Assembly (NCBI GenBank): GCA_963422745.1
Contig: OY730477.1
Span: 1,550,001 to 1,614,000 of the forward strand
Length of the DNA stretch: 64,000 nt
DNA from: G963422745 sp963422745
GTDB taxonomy: Bacteria; Actinomycetota; Acidimicrobiia; Acidimicrobiales; Aldehydirespiratoraceae
Direction: 5' to 3'
The notes under the pieces are model-generated. The model did not search any database. It was given only the letters and a program-made list of their open reading frames with translations, and was not told the DNA's origin. The translations under genes were made by a program, and so were the position numbers. Of the stretch, positions 43,956 through 58,089 are shown piece by piece (position 1 is the first letter of the stretch; each line of letters starts with the position of its first letter).

Positions 43956-45266
43956 ATGCGCCATATGGTCACGTGCGTGATACTCGATGACCTTGAGGGG
44001 CGCGGCCTCATCCACGACACAACTGACGAGCGCGAGCTGAGGTTGCTCCTCGCCGGGAGCCCGGTGGTTCTGTATCACGGCATTGATCCATCGGCATCGA
44101 GTCTTCATGTCGGTCATCTTGTGGGAGTACTTGTCCTACGACGCTTCCAGGATCAAGGCCACCGCCCTTTGGTGCTGCTCGGTGGGGCCACAGGCATGAT
44201 CGGCGATCCGAGTGGTCGCAGTGGTGAACGCAACCTTTTGGATGCCGACACCCTGGCTTCCAATGAGGCAGGGATTCGAGGCCAACTGGAGCGCTTGTTG
44301 GACTTCGGGGGACAGTCCGGCGCTCGGATGGTCAACAACTATGACTGGACCCGAGATATCTCGATCCTTGACTTTCTGCGCGACGTTGGCAAGTACGTCA
44401 CGGTCAATCGGATGGTGGCCAAGGACTCGGTGCGGGAACGACTCAACAGCGACCGCGGGATCTCATACACGGAATTCAGTTACATGCTCCTGCAGGCATT
44501 CGACTACTGGGTGCAGCACGTTCGTTACGACTGTCGTCTGCAGATCGGGGGTTCGGATCAATGGGGCAACATAACCGCTGGCATCGATCTGGTCCGTCGG
44601 CGTGCTGCGGCATCGGTACACGGTCTGACTTGGCCTCTGATCACTCGCTCCGACGGCCAAAAGTTCGGCAAATCGGTCGATGGTGCGGTATGGCTCGACC
44701 CCGAACGCACCTCTCCGTACGCCTTGCATCAGTATTTCCTGCGCTGTGACGATCGTGATGTGGAGCGATTCCTGCGACAGTTGACGTTGCTTCCGATCGA
44801 CGAAGTGACCGAGACAATGTCTGGCCATAGGCGGGCTCCCGAGGCCAGGATGGCACAACGCAGACTCGCCGATGCGGTCACCGAGTTGATCCACGGACCC
44901 CTTGAGGTACAAAGGGCGAACCTGGCTGCATCTGTTCTGTTCGGCTCTGGTGCCCACATCGGCGGTGGTACCGCCAAGCCCGTGGAACTCAACGCCGAAA
45001 CCTTCGATGCGTTACGGGGAATCGTGCCCGAGACCCAGGTTTCCAGGGGATCCGTCGACGGCGATGAGGCGATCGTGGATCTGTTGGTCCTCTGTGGCTT
45101 GTGCTCTTCAAAGGGAGACGCCCGTCGTACGATCGCCGGGGGCGGAGTGCGGGTAAACGGTGCTCGTGTCGAAAGCGCCGGTGATGCCATGGCATTCATC
45201 GGCGGCCGATATCTGCTCATCCGCCGTGGCAGGACCAATCATCGGTTGCTGGTGGTCCGGGATTGA
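43956..45266 (+). CDS. tyrS: Tyrosyl-tRNA synthetase
   Basis: 436 aa from ATG 43956; ATG 43965 or GTG 43977 (ILDDLEGRGLIHDTTD) are also possible. Class I synthetase: HIGH as HVGH in SSLHVGHLVG, tyrosine pocket with YDWTRDISILDFLRDVGKY and LQAFDYWVQHV, QIGGSDQWGNITAG, and KMSKS as KFGKS in DGQKFGKSVDGAVWL. A C-terminal S4 RNA-binding domain (LCSSKGDARRTIAGGGVRVNG) follows. It charges tRNA-Tyr. The last ten codons lie in a 70-bp tandem duplication. Confidence 0.95.
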   Translation: MRHMVTCVILDDLEGRGLIHDTTDERELRLLLAGSPVVLYHGIDPSASSLHVGHLVGVLVLRRFQDQGHRPLVLLGGATGMIGDPSGRSGERNLLDADTLASNEAGIRGQLERLLDFGGQSGARMVNNYDWTRDISILDFLRDVGKYVTVNRMVAKDSVRERLNSDRGISYTEFSYMLLQAFDYWVQHVRYDCRLQIGGSDQWGNITAGIDLVRRRAAASVHGLTWPLITRSDGQKFGKSVDGAVWLDPERTSPYALHQYFLRCDDRDVERFLRQLTLLPIDEVTETMSGHRRAPEARMAQRRLADAVTELIHGPLEVQRANLAASVLFGSGAHIGGGTAKPVELNAETFDALRGIVPETQVSRGSVDGDEAIVDLLVLCGLCSSKGDARRTIAGGGVRVNGARVESAGDAMAFIGGRYLLIRRGRTNHRLLVVRD

Positions 45267-45428
45267 GCGGTGGTGTGTGTGGTCGGTGATCTGCTGTGGT
45301 GGGGGCAATCATCGGTTGCTGGTGGTCCGGGATTGGGTGGTGGTGTGTGTGGTCGGTGATCTGCTGTGGTGGGGTGTCTTGACGCTGAAGTTGGCTGGGG
45401 TAGGTAGAAGTTGGTTGGGGTAGGTAGT
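45236..45428 (+). repeat. 70-bp tandem duplication across the tyrS stop, plus a 20-bp doublet
   Basis: Copy 1 (45236-45305) contains the last ten tyrS codons and stop; copy 2 (from 45306) repeats CAATCATCGGTTGCTGGTGG and onward almost exactly, with the TGA changed to TGG. Downstream, GAAGTTGGCTGGGGTAGGTA repeats as GAAGTTGGTTGGGGTAGGTA (about 45391-45428). Confidence 0.92.
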
Positions 45429-45562
45429 CGTGGCGCGGTGTTGAGTCGTTGATTTGATGATGTCTTGCTCCCGGGTTGACGAATCTTGACCATCAAAGAA
45501 GAGGTCCCGGCCCTCGGATTTGAACAGAATTTCATTTCCAAACAAATATTGTTCGGTGCCGG

Positions 45563-45591
45563 TTGAACTTCTCGGATTGACCCTGTAGTGT
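45563..45591 (+). promoter_or_regulatory. Candidate rRNA operon promoter
   Basis: TTGAAC (45563-45568), 17-bp spacer, TAGTGT (45586-45591). It would start a leader of about 365 nt before 16S rRNA. A second TTGAAC about 45 bp upstream with AATATT may be another promoter. The leader includes a hairpin around AACGAATGGC-TTCG-GCCATCGTT (about 45938-45961) next to the 16S 5' end. Confidence 0.5.
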
Positions 45592-45963
45592 CCTGCATCC
45601 CACCGGGTCGTGGTCCTCAGACCATCCCCGGTAGGCACATTAGCCGTTCTGCGGTCAGTGTGCAGGGTGCCCTGCGGTGCCGGTCGTACCTTGAAAACGG
45701 AAGAGACGGACGCATAAAAGCGAGTGCGGGTAGCGCATCAGATTTCGCGATTTGATACGTTATCCGTCAATTCAAGCCGATCTTTCCGGATCGGCAGAGC
45801 CACGTCTTTGGGCCATGACAGTCCAAAGACAACGACAAGATGGTGGCATTTGCCACCATCCCGCTCACCGTACGCAGATCACCCACGTGATTCGTCGGCT
45901 CCTCGGAGCGGGCGAATGGGTGTAAGCAAACCGATCGAACGAATGGCTTCGGCCATCGTTAGA

Positions 45964-51072
<5,109 letters not shown>

Positions 51073-51238
51073 ACATTTGATATATGTTTGATGTTCGTGC
51101 TCGCTATGGAGTTTTTGAGAGGCTGATTGCTAGTTAGCTCATTGCTAGTTTGCTAACAAGCAATTCAGCGCCTTGAGATTACACCGTGTCGTCTATCGCT
51201 TTATTGATAGTGGCACGGACATGATGACAACAGAGTTT

Positions 51239-51352
<114 letters not shown>

Positions 51353-51360
51353 ATTTCTAG

Positions 51361-51403
51361 TGTTTTCGGGCCCACCCGTGGGCCCGAAAACATCTTTTTT
51401 CTT
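51361..51403 (+). terminator. rRNA operon intrinsic terminator
   Basis: A 15-bp perfect stem, TGTTTTCGGGCCCAC with GTGGGCCCGAAAACA (51361-51392), is followed by TCTTTTTTCTTT. A textbook rho-independent terminator. Confidence 0.95.
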
Positions 51404-51464
51404 TAAGTGGGCGGCACCAGGTAGGCTATTGATCTGGTTGGCCTCCCAAAGCTAGTGTCGGATC

Positions 51465-52316
51465 ATGATGCTTCCTATACCGGCTGAAGCCCAAGAAGAG
51501 CGAGTCAACCTACCGACCGGAGTCGCTCTGCGCGTCTTGCGCATGGGAACGGGTCCGGCATTGATCATGGCTCCTGGGTGGACCTGTTCAGCGGACTTTT
51601 TCACCAACCAACTTGAGGGTCTCTCAGACGCGTTTGATGTGATCGCTTATGACCCTCGCGGGCATGGCGGGTCGGATAAGCCGATTGTTGGCAATAACTT
51701 CACCCAACGAGGCCTTGATCTTGGTGCACTTCTGGACGAATTGGATGTCGGCCAGGCCTACTTGTTCGGTTGGTCATTTGGCGTATTTGACGTACTGAGT
51801 TACGTACGCGATCACGGCACCGATCGTGTCCTAGGAATGATCTTGTGCGATGAGACGCCCAAGTGTCCCGCAGATCCCAGCAACCCAAATGATTGGGGTG
51901 AGGCGCCGCTTTCAATGGATGGAATCGTCCAGTTTCTTCGCCTAACAATCGATGCTCGAGCAGAATTCTGGACTGCGTACTCCAAAGAGATGATCGGACT
52001 ACCTGATGACACTCCTGATGATCACCCGGATGTATTGAGGATTGTTGAACTCGGAATGCAGACTCCTGAACACGTGGCCATCGCAACAATGGCTGACGGT
52101 GTCGCCACCGATCTTTCAGAGACGGCAACGATGGCCGCCGCTCTAACACCGACACTTTTCATCGCTAAACAAGGATGGGCGACCCAAGCGCAAGCCTGGG
52201 TCAGTGCCCACATGCCCGAAGCGCATTTTGCAACAATGCCATATCACATGGGTTTCGTTACCGACCCTCAAGGCTTCAACAACACGATCAGGTCTTTCGG
52301 AGAGTCGATCCATTAG
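51465..52316 (+). CDS. Alpha/beta hydrolase
   Basis: 283 aa from ATG 51465 or 51468. Fold: oxyanion-region MAPGWTCSADFF, DPRGHGGSDKP, nucleophile elbow FGWSFGVFD (GxSxG), acid candidate DETPKCPAD, and a late His in MPYHMGFVTDP. Similar to proline iminopeptidase-like and haloperoxidase-like hydrolases; substrate unknown. It stands alone after the rRNA terminator and is followed by a hairpin at 52327-52352, so it is probably monocistronic. Its A+T content is somewhat higher than that of neighbouring metabolic genes. Confidence 0.8.
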   Translation: MMLPIPAEAQEERVNLPTGVALRVLRMGTGPALIMAPGWTCSADFFTNQLEGLSDAFDVIAYDPRGHGGSDKPIVGNNFTQRGLDLGALLDELDVGQAYLFGWSFGVFDVLSYVRDHGTDRVLGMILCDETPKCPADPSNPNDWGEAPLSMDGIVQFLRLTIDARAEFWTAYSKEMIGLPDDTPDDHPDVLRIVELGMQTPEHVAIATMADGVATDLSETATMAAALTPTLFIAKQGWATQAQAWVSAHMPEAHFATMPYHMGFVTDPQGFNNTIRSFGESIH

Positions 52317-52326
52317 CATTGTCGTT

Positions 52327-52352
52327 GAGGGACACCACATGGGTGTCCCCTC
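52327..52352 (+). terminator. Stem-loop after the alpha/beta hydrolase gene
   Basis: GGGACACC-ACATG-GGTGTCCC, with flanking GA/TC pairs, 11 nt after the stop. No T-run follows, so it may be a weak terminator or only a 3' stabiliser. Confidence 0.5.
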
Positions 52353-52455
52353 GCCACATCGGTAGTCTCTGTTGTAGGTTTTCCGGTTCGAAATTGAGCC
52401 TGCAGTCTTGCGTGTAGACGGCGTGACTCTTTTCAACTGGTAGCATCTGGCGTCC

Positions 52456-54222
52456 ATGCCTGCAGGTCGTCAACGAGGCGCGCCACGTCGAGCAGGCCCG
52501 AATCGAGCAGGCCCCGGAAATAAGAGCCTGAACAAGTCGAGATCGCGGTCGGACTCGCGTAGCGGGAGCGGTTTCGGTGGTCGTTCTGCCGATGAGAACT
52601 CCGGTCGTGGGAGTCGGTCATCTGGCGATGGGAGGACTCGTTCGGGTGGGCGTGGCCGCGGTGATTCGAGTGGTCGGGGTGATTCGAGTGGTCGTGGCCG
52701 CGGGTCTTCGGGTCGGGGTGATTTGAGTGGTCGGAAACGTTGGGACTCGGATGCCGGGCGTGATTCAAGATCCGGACCTGGCGCGCGCGGCCGCGGGTCT
52801 TCGGGTCGGGGTGATTCGGGTGAGCGTGGCGGGAGCGGTTTCGGTGGTCGTTCTGCCGATGAGAACTCCGGTCGTGGGAGTCGGTCATCTGGCGATGGGA
52901 GGACTCGTTCGGGTGGGCGTGGCCGCGGTGATTCGAGTGGTCGTGGCCGCGGGTCTTCGGGTCGGGGTGATTTGAGTGGTCGGAAACGTTGGGACTCGGA
53001 TGCCGGGCGTGATTCAAGATCCGGACCTGGCGCGCGCGGCCGCGGGTCTTCGGGTCGGGGTGAGTCGGGTGCGCGTGGCGGGAGCGGTTTCGGTGGTCGT
53101 TCTGCCGATGAGAACTCCGGTCGTGGGAGTCGGTCATCTGGCGATGGGAGGACTCGTTCGGGTGGTCGGGGTGATTTGAGTGGTCGGGGCCGCGGGTCTT
53201 CGGGTCGGGGTGATTCGGGTGGTCGGATACGACGGGACTCGGATGCCGGGCGTGATTCAAGATCCGGACCTGGCACGAGGAATACAGATCGTGGCTTGTC
53301 CGGTCCGACCCGATGGGGTCGCGTAGCTCGTCGCGGTGCCGGAAATATCAACTACGGCAATGATCCCTCACAAGATGGCAATAATCCCGCACAAGATCTT
53401 GAGCGACGCAGACTTGATGTAGGTGGGCAAGGGTCCGGGACTCAGCGAAGTACTCGCGATGATTCACAACAGACCGGCACGGAGACCGGTGGGGATCTCA
53501 ACGACAAACGCGCCTCAGCCAGGGTCGAAACGGACGCAGAAAGATCAGGGGTTCGTGCCGACAGGAAACGTCGCAAGCCGTTACCTGCACGGCCAGTCGC
53601 GTCTGTGGAGCCTGCCAAGGCGCTGCGTCGACTGCTCGGCGATAAGGAGGCAGGTCGTTTGAGTCGCCGTTTGAATGTGGCAGCCAAGGCCTTTGCCGCC
53701 GATCGGTTTACCGAAGCCCACGCGGCGCTGGTTCCGGTGATCCGGAAAGCGCCTTCACTACCGGAGGGTCGTGAACTGATGGGTCTGACGTTGTATCGCA
53801 TGGGACGGTGGGCCGATGCCATCGGTCATCTCGAATCGTTTCGGGAACTAACGGGCGGTACAGAGCAGCATCCCGTGTTGGTCGATTGCCATCGGGCGCT
53901 GGGGCACTGGGATGATGTTGATCAGTTGTGGCGTGAGCTTGGTGAAGTCTCACCGAGTGCGGAGTTGGTGTCGGAAGGCCGCGTCGTGGCGGCTGGCGCA
54001 AAGGCTGATCGAGGCGACCTTCAAGGTGCCATTGCCATGTTGGAAAAGGGTTGGTCGCCGCCTAAGCAGCCACGCCCGCATCATCTACGCCGCGCCTATG
54101 CGCTTGGGGATCTCTACGACCGGGCCGGTCGAGCCGCTCGTGCACGATCGTTGTTCTCGTGGGTTGCTCGACACGATCCCGGCCTCGGGGATGTGGTGCA
54201 GCGTTCGAAGTCGCTGAGCTGA
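52456..54222 (+). CDS. TPR protein with a long Arg/Gly/Ser-rich repetitive N-terminus
   Basis: 588 aa. Residues about 1-275 are low-complexity: GRGDSSGRG, SGRGSRSSGDGRTRSGGRG and GRDSRSGPGARGRG units arranged in three 83-89-residue blocks. RGG-like segments of this kind bind RNA and can phase-separate. A short basic linker precedes a helical C-terminal part (from about 390) with TPR-like repeats (AFAADRFTEAHAALVPVIRK; LMGLTLYRMGRWADAIGHLE; YALGDLYDRAGRAARARSLF). The C-terminal part resembles the TPR protein next to the HAD gene and tlyA in mycobacteria. Function unknown; RNA or ribosome association is inference. Confidence 0.75.
   Translation: MPAGRQRGAPRRAGPNRAGPGNKSLNKSRSRSDSRSGSGFGGRSADENSGRGSRSSGDGRTRSGGRGRGDSSGRGDSSGRGRGSSGRGDLSGRKRWDSDAGRDSRSGPGARGRGSSGRGDSGERGGSGFGGRSADENSGRGSRSSGDGRTRSGGRGRGDSSGRGRGSSGRGDLSGRKRWDSDAGRDSRSGPGARGRGSSGRGESGARGGSGFGGRSADENSGRGSRSSGDGRTRSGGRGDLSGRGRGSSGRGDSGGRIRRDSDAGRDSRSGPGTRNTDRGLSGPTRWGRVARRGAGNINYGNDPSQDGNNPAQDLERRRLDVGGQGSGTQRSTRDDSQQTGTETGGDLNDKRASARVETDAERSGVRADRKRRKPLPARPVASVEPAKALRRLLGDKEAGRLSRRLNVAAKAFAADRFTEAHAALVPVIRKAPSLPEGRELMGLTLYRMGRWADAIGHLESFRELTGGTEQHPVLVDCHRALGHWDDVDQLWRELGEVSPSAELVSEGRVVAAGAKADRGDLQGAIAMLEKGWSPPKQPRPHHLRRAYALGDLYDRAGRAARARSLFSWVARHDPGLGDVVQRSKSLS
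52564..53275 (+). repeat. Three coding repeats of about 249-267 bp in the TPR gene
   Basis: The block starting GGGAGCGGTTTCGGTGGTCG recurs at 52564, 52831 and 53080, all in frame and nearly identical over long stretches, including GATTCAAGATCCGGACCTGG. All six frames are nearly stop-free here because of the repetition. Confidence 0.92.
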
Positions 54223-54287
54223 CACCAGGTTGGCGAGGTCGGTGTCGTGGGTCGTGTTGGACCGCCTTAGGGCTTGGTAGGGGTAAC

Positions 54288-54395
54288 ATGGCCCGCGTGG
54301 TTAGCGTGCTCACCGTGATCGGTGCGGTAGCTGTGATAGCGGTGGCATTGACGTCGGCATCTTCTGTGGCGTCCACTTGCTTAAGGCATCCCTGA
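54288..54395 (+). CDS. Possible 35-aa hydrophobic small protein
   Basis: ATG 54288 follows TAGGGG. The product begins MARVVSVLTVIGAVAVIAVA, a single membrane helix, then LTSASSVASTCLRHP. It lies between the TPR gene and korA, ending 15 nt before korA. It could be a real leader or membrane peptide, or a chance frame; there is no independent support. Confidence 0.3.
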   Translation: MARVVSVLTVIGAVAVIAVALTSASSVASTCLRHP

Positions 54396-54410
54396 ACGGG
54401 AAGGAAAGCT

Positions 54411-56279
54411 GTGACCGACTTGATCTCGGATAGCCCTAAAGTGCGCGAAGTGGAGCGGATCATTATCCGCTTTGCGGGCGACTCTGGTGACGGCATGCAG
54501 CTCACCGGTGACCGGTTCACCTCCGCCAGCGCGCTGTTCGGCAATGACCTTGCGACCTTGCCGGAGTTTCCTGCCGAGATCCGCGCCCCGGCTGGCACGC
54601 TCGCGGGTGTCTCGGCCTTCCAGATCCACATTTCCGACCACGACATCACCACACCTGGTGACGCCCCCAGCGTCTTGGTCGCGATGAACCCGGCTGCGCT
54701 GCGTTCGGATCTTCCCATGGTGGAGCCGGGCGGGACCCTGATAGTCAATGAGGACGCCTTTGGGGAGCGCAACCTCGTCAAGGCTGGCTATGGGTCCAAT
54801 CCCTTGGAAGATGGCAGTCTTGACGGCTACACAGTCGTGGCATGCCCCATGACCAGCCTCACCAAAGAGGTCTGCAAGGACCTGGGCGTTAAGCCCCGGG
54901 TTGCTGAACGATCCAAGAACTTCTTTGCTTTGGGTCTGGTGACGTGGCTCTATAGCCGACCGGTTGAGCCCACCATGATCTGGATCGAAGAGAAGTTCCG
55001 TGGGCGTACCACCGTTATCGCCGCAAACAAGGCGGCATTCAAGGTGGGCCACGCATTCGGGGAGACCGCGGAGTTGTCGGCTAGTCGTCTGATGGTTCGA
55101 CCCGCCGCACTGGAACCCGGTGTGTACACCAATATCAACGGCAACACGGCGTTGTCGTGGGGCCTGGTGGCGGCGTCGCATCAAGCAGGCGTTCCCATCT
55201 TCTTGGGTTCGTATCCGATCACTCCCGCCAGCGACATACTGCATGAGTTGTCCAAACACAAGAACTTCGGAGTGCGAACGTTCCAAGCCGAGGACGAGAT
55301 TGCCGCGATCGGAGCGGCCCTCGGCGCTGCTTACGGTGGGCACATCGGTGTCACCGCAACCAGTGGCCCCGGTGTAGCGCTGAAAGGCGAGACGATCGGG
55401 CTGGCGGTGAGCCTAGAGCTGCCCTTGATCGTGATCGACATCCAGCGCGGAGGTCCCTCAACGGGTTTGCCCACCAAAACCGAAGCTGCCGATTTGTTGA
55501 TGGCGATGTACGGCCGCCATGGTGAGGCACCGTTACCAATTGTCGCTGCCCGTTCGCCGTCCGATTGTTTCGCCACCGCCTTGGAGGCAGTCCGCATAGC
55601 CATCCGATATCGCACCCCTGTGATACTGCTCAGCGACGGCTACCTCGCCAACGGCACCGAACCCTGGTGCCTGCCCAGCATTGAGGACCTGCCTGAGATT
55701 CCGGTGGTGTTCGCGTCCGACTTCAACCACGTCGATGCTGCCGGAACGCCTGGCTTTTGGCCTTACCTTCGTAACGAGGAGATGGCACGACCCTGGGCGA
55801 TCCCCGGCACCGAAGGGCTCATGCATCGCATAGGTGGCATAGAGAAAGAGGACGGGTCGGGCAACATCAGCTACGAACCTCAAAACCACGGGCTCATGGT
55901 GGAAATGAGAAGTGCCCGGATCGCTCGGATCGCGCAGGATCTGCCTCCCGTGGATGTGGACGGTGATGCGGACGCGAACATCGTAATCGTCGGGTGGGGT
56001 TCCACTTGGGGTGCAATTACCGGTGCGGTAGGGCGACTGCGTCGCCGCGGCCACAGCCTGGCCCATGTGCATCTTCGCCACCTCAACCCATTTCCGCCCA
56101 ACCTTGGCGACGTGCTCAACACCTTCGACAAGGTGCTGGTTCCGGAAATCAATATGGGGCAACTCAGCAGGATGCTTCGAGCGGAGTACTTGGCTAACGC
56201 TCGATCAATTCGCAAGGTAACCGGACAACCATTTACTGCTGCGGAGATGGTGGCCAACATTGAGGAGTTTCTGGCATGA
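54411..56279 (+). CDS. korA: 2-oxoacid:ferredoxin oxidoreductase alpha subunit (gamma-alpha fusion)
   Basis: 622 aa, GTG start behind GGAAGGA. The N-terminal gamma domain (IIRFAGDSGDGMQLTGDRFT) is fused to the pyrimidine-binding alpha domain (GNTALSWGLVAASHQAGVP, GSYPITPASDILHEL, FQAEDEIAAIGAALGAAYGG, IDIQRGGPSTGLPTKTEAADL). This layout is typical of 2-oxoglutarate:ferredoxin oxidoreductase (KorA), which makes succinyl-CoA and reduced ferredoxin. Overlaps korB by ATGA. Pyruvate or other 2-oxoacids are possible substrates. Confidence 0.9.
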   Translation: MTDLISDSPKVREVERIIIRFAGDSGDGMQLTGDRFTSASALFGNDLATLPEFPAEIRAPAGTLAGVSAFQIHISDHDITTPGDAPSVLVAMNPAALRSDLPMVEPGGTLIVNEDAFGERNLVKAGYGSNPLEDGSLDGYTVVACPMTSLTKEVCKDLGVKPRVAERSKNFFALGLVTWLYSRPVEPTMIWIEEKFRGRTTVIAANKAAFKVGHAFGETAELSASRLMVRPAALEPGVYTNINGNTALSWGLVAASHQAGVPIFLGSYPITPASDILHELSKHKNFGVRTFQAEDEIAAIGAALGAAYGGHIGVTATSGPGVALKGETIGLAVSLELPLIVIDIQRGGPSTGLPTKTEAADLLMAMYGRHGEAPLPIVAARSPSDCFATALEAVRIAIRYRTPVILLSDGYLANGTEPWCLPSIEDLPEIPVVFASDFNHVDAAGTPGFWPYLRNEEMARPWAIPGTEGLMHRIGGIEKEDGSGNISYEPQNHGLMVEMRSARIARIAQDLPPVDVDGDADANIVIVGWGSTWGAITGAVGRLRRRGHSLAHVHLRHLNPFPPNLGDVLNTFDKVLVPEINMGQLSRMLRAEYLANARSIRKVTGQPFTAAEMVANIEEFLA

Positions 56280-57286
56280 CCAATGTGGTTACCACCAAGA
56301 AGGATTGGGTCAGCGACCAAGAGGTGCGTTGGTGCCCGGGTTGTGGCGACTACTCGATCCTGACAGCGCTGCAATTGTTGATGCCCGAGCTTGGTCGCCG
56401 ACGCGAAGACACCGTGTTCGTAAGCGGAATTGGCTGCGCGGCCCGGTTCCCGTACTACATGAACACCTACGGTCTGCATTCGATCCACGGCCGGTCACCC
56501 GCCATAGCAACAGGCCTGGCCATGGCCCGCCCTGATCTCGACGTCTGGGTTGTCGGTGGTGACGGCGACATGCTCTCAATCGGCGGCAATCATCTCATCC
56601 ACGCCCTGCGCCGCAACGTCAACCTTACGATCCTGTTGTTTGACAACCAGATCTACGGCCTGACCAAGGGTCAGTATTCACCGACCAGCGAATTGGGCAA
56701 AGTGACCAAGTCGACCCCGATGGGATCACTCGATCACCCGTTCAACCCGATTTCGGTGGCGCTTGGTGCTGAGGCTACTTTTGTTGCGCGAACGCACGAC
56801 ATGGATCGTGGCCACATGCAGGAGATGTTTCGCCGTGCCCACGCCCACAAAGGTGCTGCATTCGTGCAAGTATTTCAGAACTGCAACGTGTTCAACGACG
56901 GGGCCTTCGCCGCCATAACCAAACGCGACGCCCGGGCATCAATGCTCATCAATCTCCAACACGGCAAGCCGGTCCGATTTGGCGCCGACCATGAACGTGG
57001 TGTGGTGATCAACGACCACGGTGCCAGTGTTGTGGACGTGGCCGACGTTGGCGATAGTGCCTTGTTGGTCCACGACGAGTCGGCGGAGGATCCAGGTGTG
57101 GCGTTCGCTTTGAGTCGTTTGGCGACGGACCGCCAGTCGCCCACACCGATTGGAGTGTTCCGATCCGTTCAACGTGCCGAGTACGCCGAAGCGGTCGGCG
57201 CGCAACTTGCCGCGGTGCAGGCCGAGAAAGGTCCTGGTGATTTGCACGCCTTGTTGCGTTCGCTCCCCACATGGGAGGTCGCCTGA
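56276..57286 (+). CDS. korB: 2-oxoacid:ferredoxin oxidoreductase beta subunit
   Basis: 336 aa. ThDP-binding subunit: RWCPGCGDYSIL, GIGCAARFPYYMNTYGLHSIHGR, GDGDMLSIGGNHLIHALRRN and LLFDNQIYGLTKGQYSPTS. Four conserved Cys near the N-terminus and mid-domain could bind the 4Fe-4S cluster. It forms the catalytic pair with KorA. Such enzymes occur in several actinobacteria alongside or instead of 2-oxoglutarate dehydrogenase. The HAD gene overlaps its end. Confidence 0.91.
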   Translation: MTNVVTTKKDWVSDQEVRWCPGCGDYSILTALQLLMPELGRRREDTVFVSGIGCAARFPYYMNTYGLHSIHGRSPAIATGLAMARPDLDVWVVGGDGDMLSIGGNHLIHALRRNVNLTILLFDNQIYGLTKGQYSPTSELGKVTKSTPMGSLDHPFNPISVALGAEATFVARTHDMDRGHMQEMFRRAHAHKGAAFVQVFQNCNVFNDGAFAAITKRDARASMLINLQHGKPVRFGADHERGVVINDHGASVVDVADVGDSALLVHDESAEDPGVAFALSRLATDRQSPTPIGVFRSVQRAEYAEAVGAQLAAVQAEKGPGDLHALLRSLPTWEVA

Positions 57287-58086
57287 CTGCCAGTCTTCTA
57301 CGGATGCCGTGGGCGCTTGATCTTGATGGGGTCATCTGGCGAGGTACCGACACAGTTCCGGGAAGCCCCGAGGCTGTGGCGTGTCTGAGGGCCGCGGAAC
57401 TACCATTGGCTTTCGTCACCAACAGTGCCTTGCGTACCCCCGCTGAGGTGGCGGCCAACCTTGCTCACCACGGGATCCCCGATTCCGAACCGGAAGTCAT
57501 CACCTCCGCCATGGCGGCTGCGACCATGGTTGAGCCGGGGGAAAGGGTGCTTGTAGTCGGATCCCACGGGCTCTTTGAAGCGCTGTCTCAAAGAGGTGCC
57601 GCTGTCGCCCCTGCAGAAGGCACAAGCCGATTTCGCATCGGGACCGACAGCAGCTTTGATGCCGTTGTGGTGGGCATTACGTTCTCGTTCAACTATGAAC
57701 AACTAGCCGCTGCTTTGCGTGCCATCCAAGGAGGCGCCCGGTTCATCGCCACCAACCTTGACTCTGTCTTTCCTGTTGCTGACGGTGTCGTGCCCGGCAA
57801 CGGGGCTTTGGTGGCAGCGCTGAGAACGGCGAGCGGTGTCGTTCCCGAGGTAGCGGGCAAACCTGCCGAGCCGATTGCTGCGCTGGTGCGTGAGCGTCTG
57901 GGAAACGACGGAATCATGGTGGGTGACCGATCCGACACCGACGGCCGGTTCGCAGCAAGGCTGGGTTATCGCTTCGGTCTTGTACTCAGCGGTGCCACTT
58001 CACCCGACATGGCTGGCCCGGAGCCTTGGGCAACGAAGGCGGATCTACGTTCGCTGGTCGGTGACGTCCTCAGCAAGCCTGAGTGA
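57271..58086 (+). CDS. HAD-superfamily phosphatase, NagD-like (subclass IIA)
   Basis: 271 aa from ATG 57271 (overlapping korB by 16 nt); ATG 57304 (MPWALDLDGVIWRG) is an alternative. HAD motif I DLDGVIWRG, motif II FVTNSA, IIA cap domain, motif III in EVAGKPAEP and motif IV VGDRSDTDGRFAARLG. Probably dephosphorylates small sugar or glycerol phosphates. It sits next to tlyA as in other actinobacteria. Confidence 0.87.
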   Translation: MGGRLTASLLRMPWALDLDGVIWRGTDTVPGSPEAVACLRAAELPLAFVTNSALRTPAEVAANLAHHGIPDSEPEVITSAMAAATMVEPGERVLVVGSHGLFEALSQRGAAVAPAEGTSRFRIGTDSSFDAVVVGITFSFNYEQLAAALRAIQGGARFIATNLDSVFPVADGVVPGNGALVAALRTASGVVPEVAGKPAEPIAALVRERLGNDGIMVGDRSDTDGRFAARLGYRFGLVLSGATSPDMAGPEPWATKADLRSLVGDVLSKPE

Positions 58087-58089
58087 TTC

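Noticed and set aside
52433..53351. Antisense open frames over the TPR gene repeats
   Set aside because: The coding repeats lack stops in most frames on both strands; the sense frame continues into a conserved TPR domain while the antisense frames do not.
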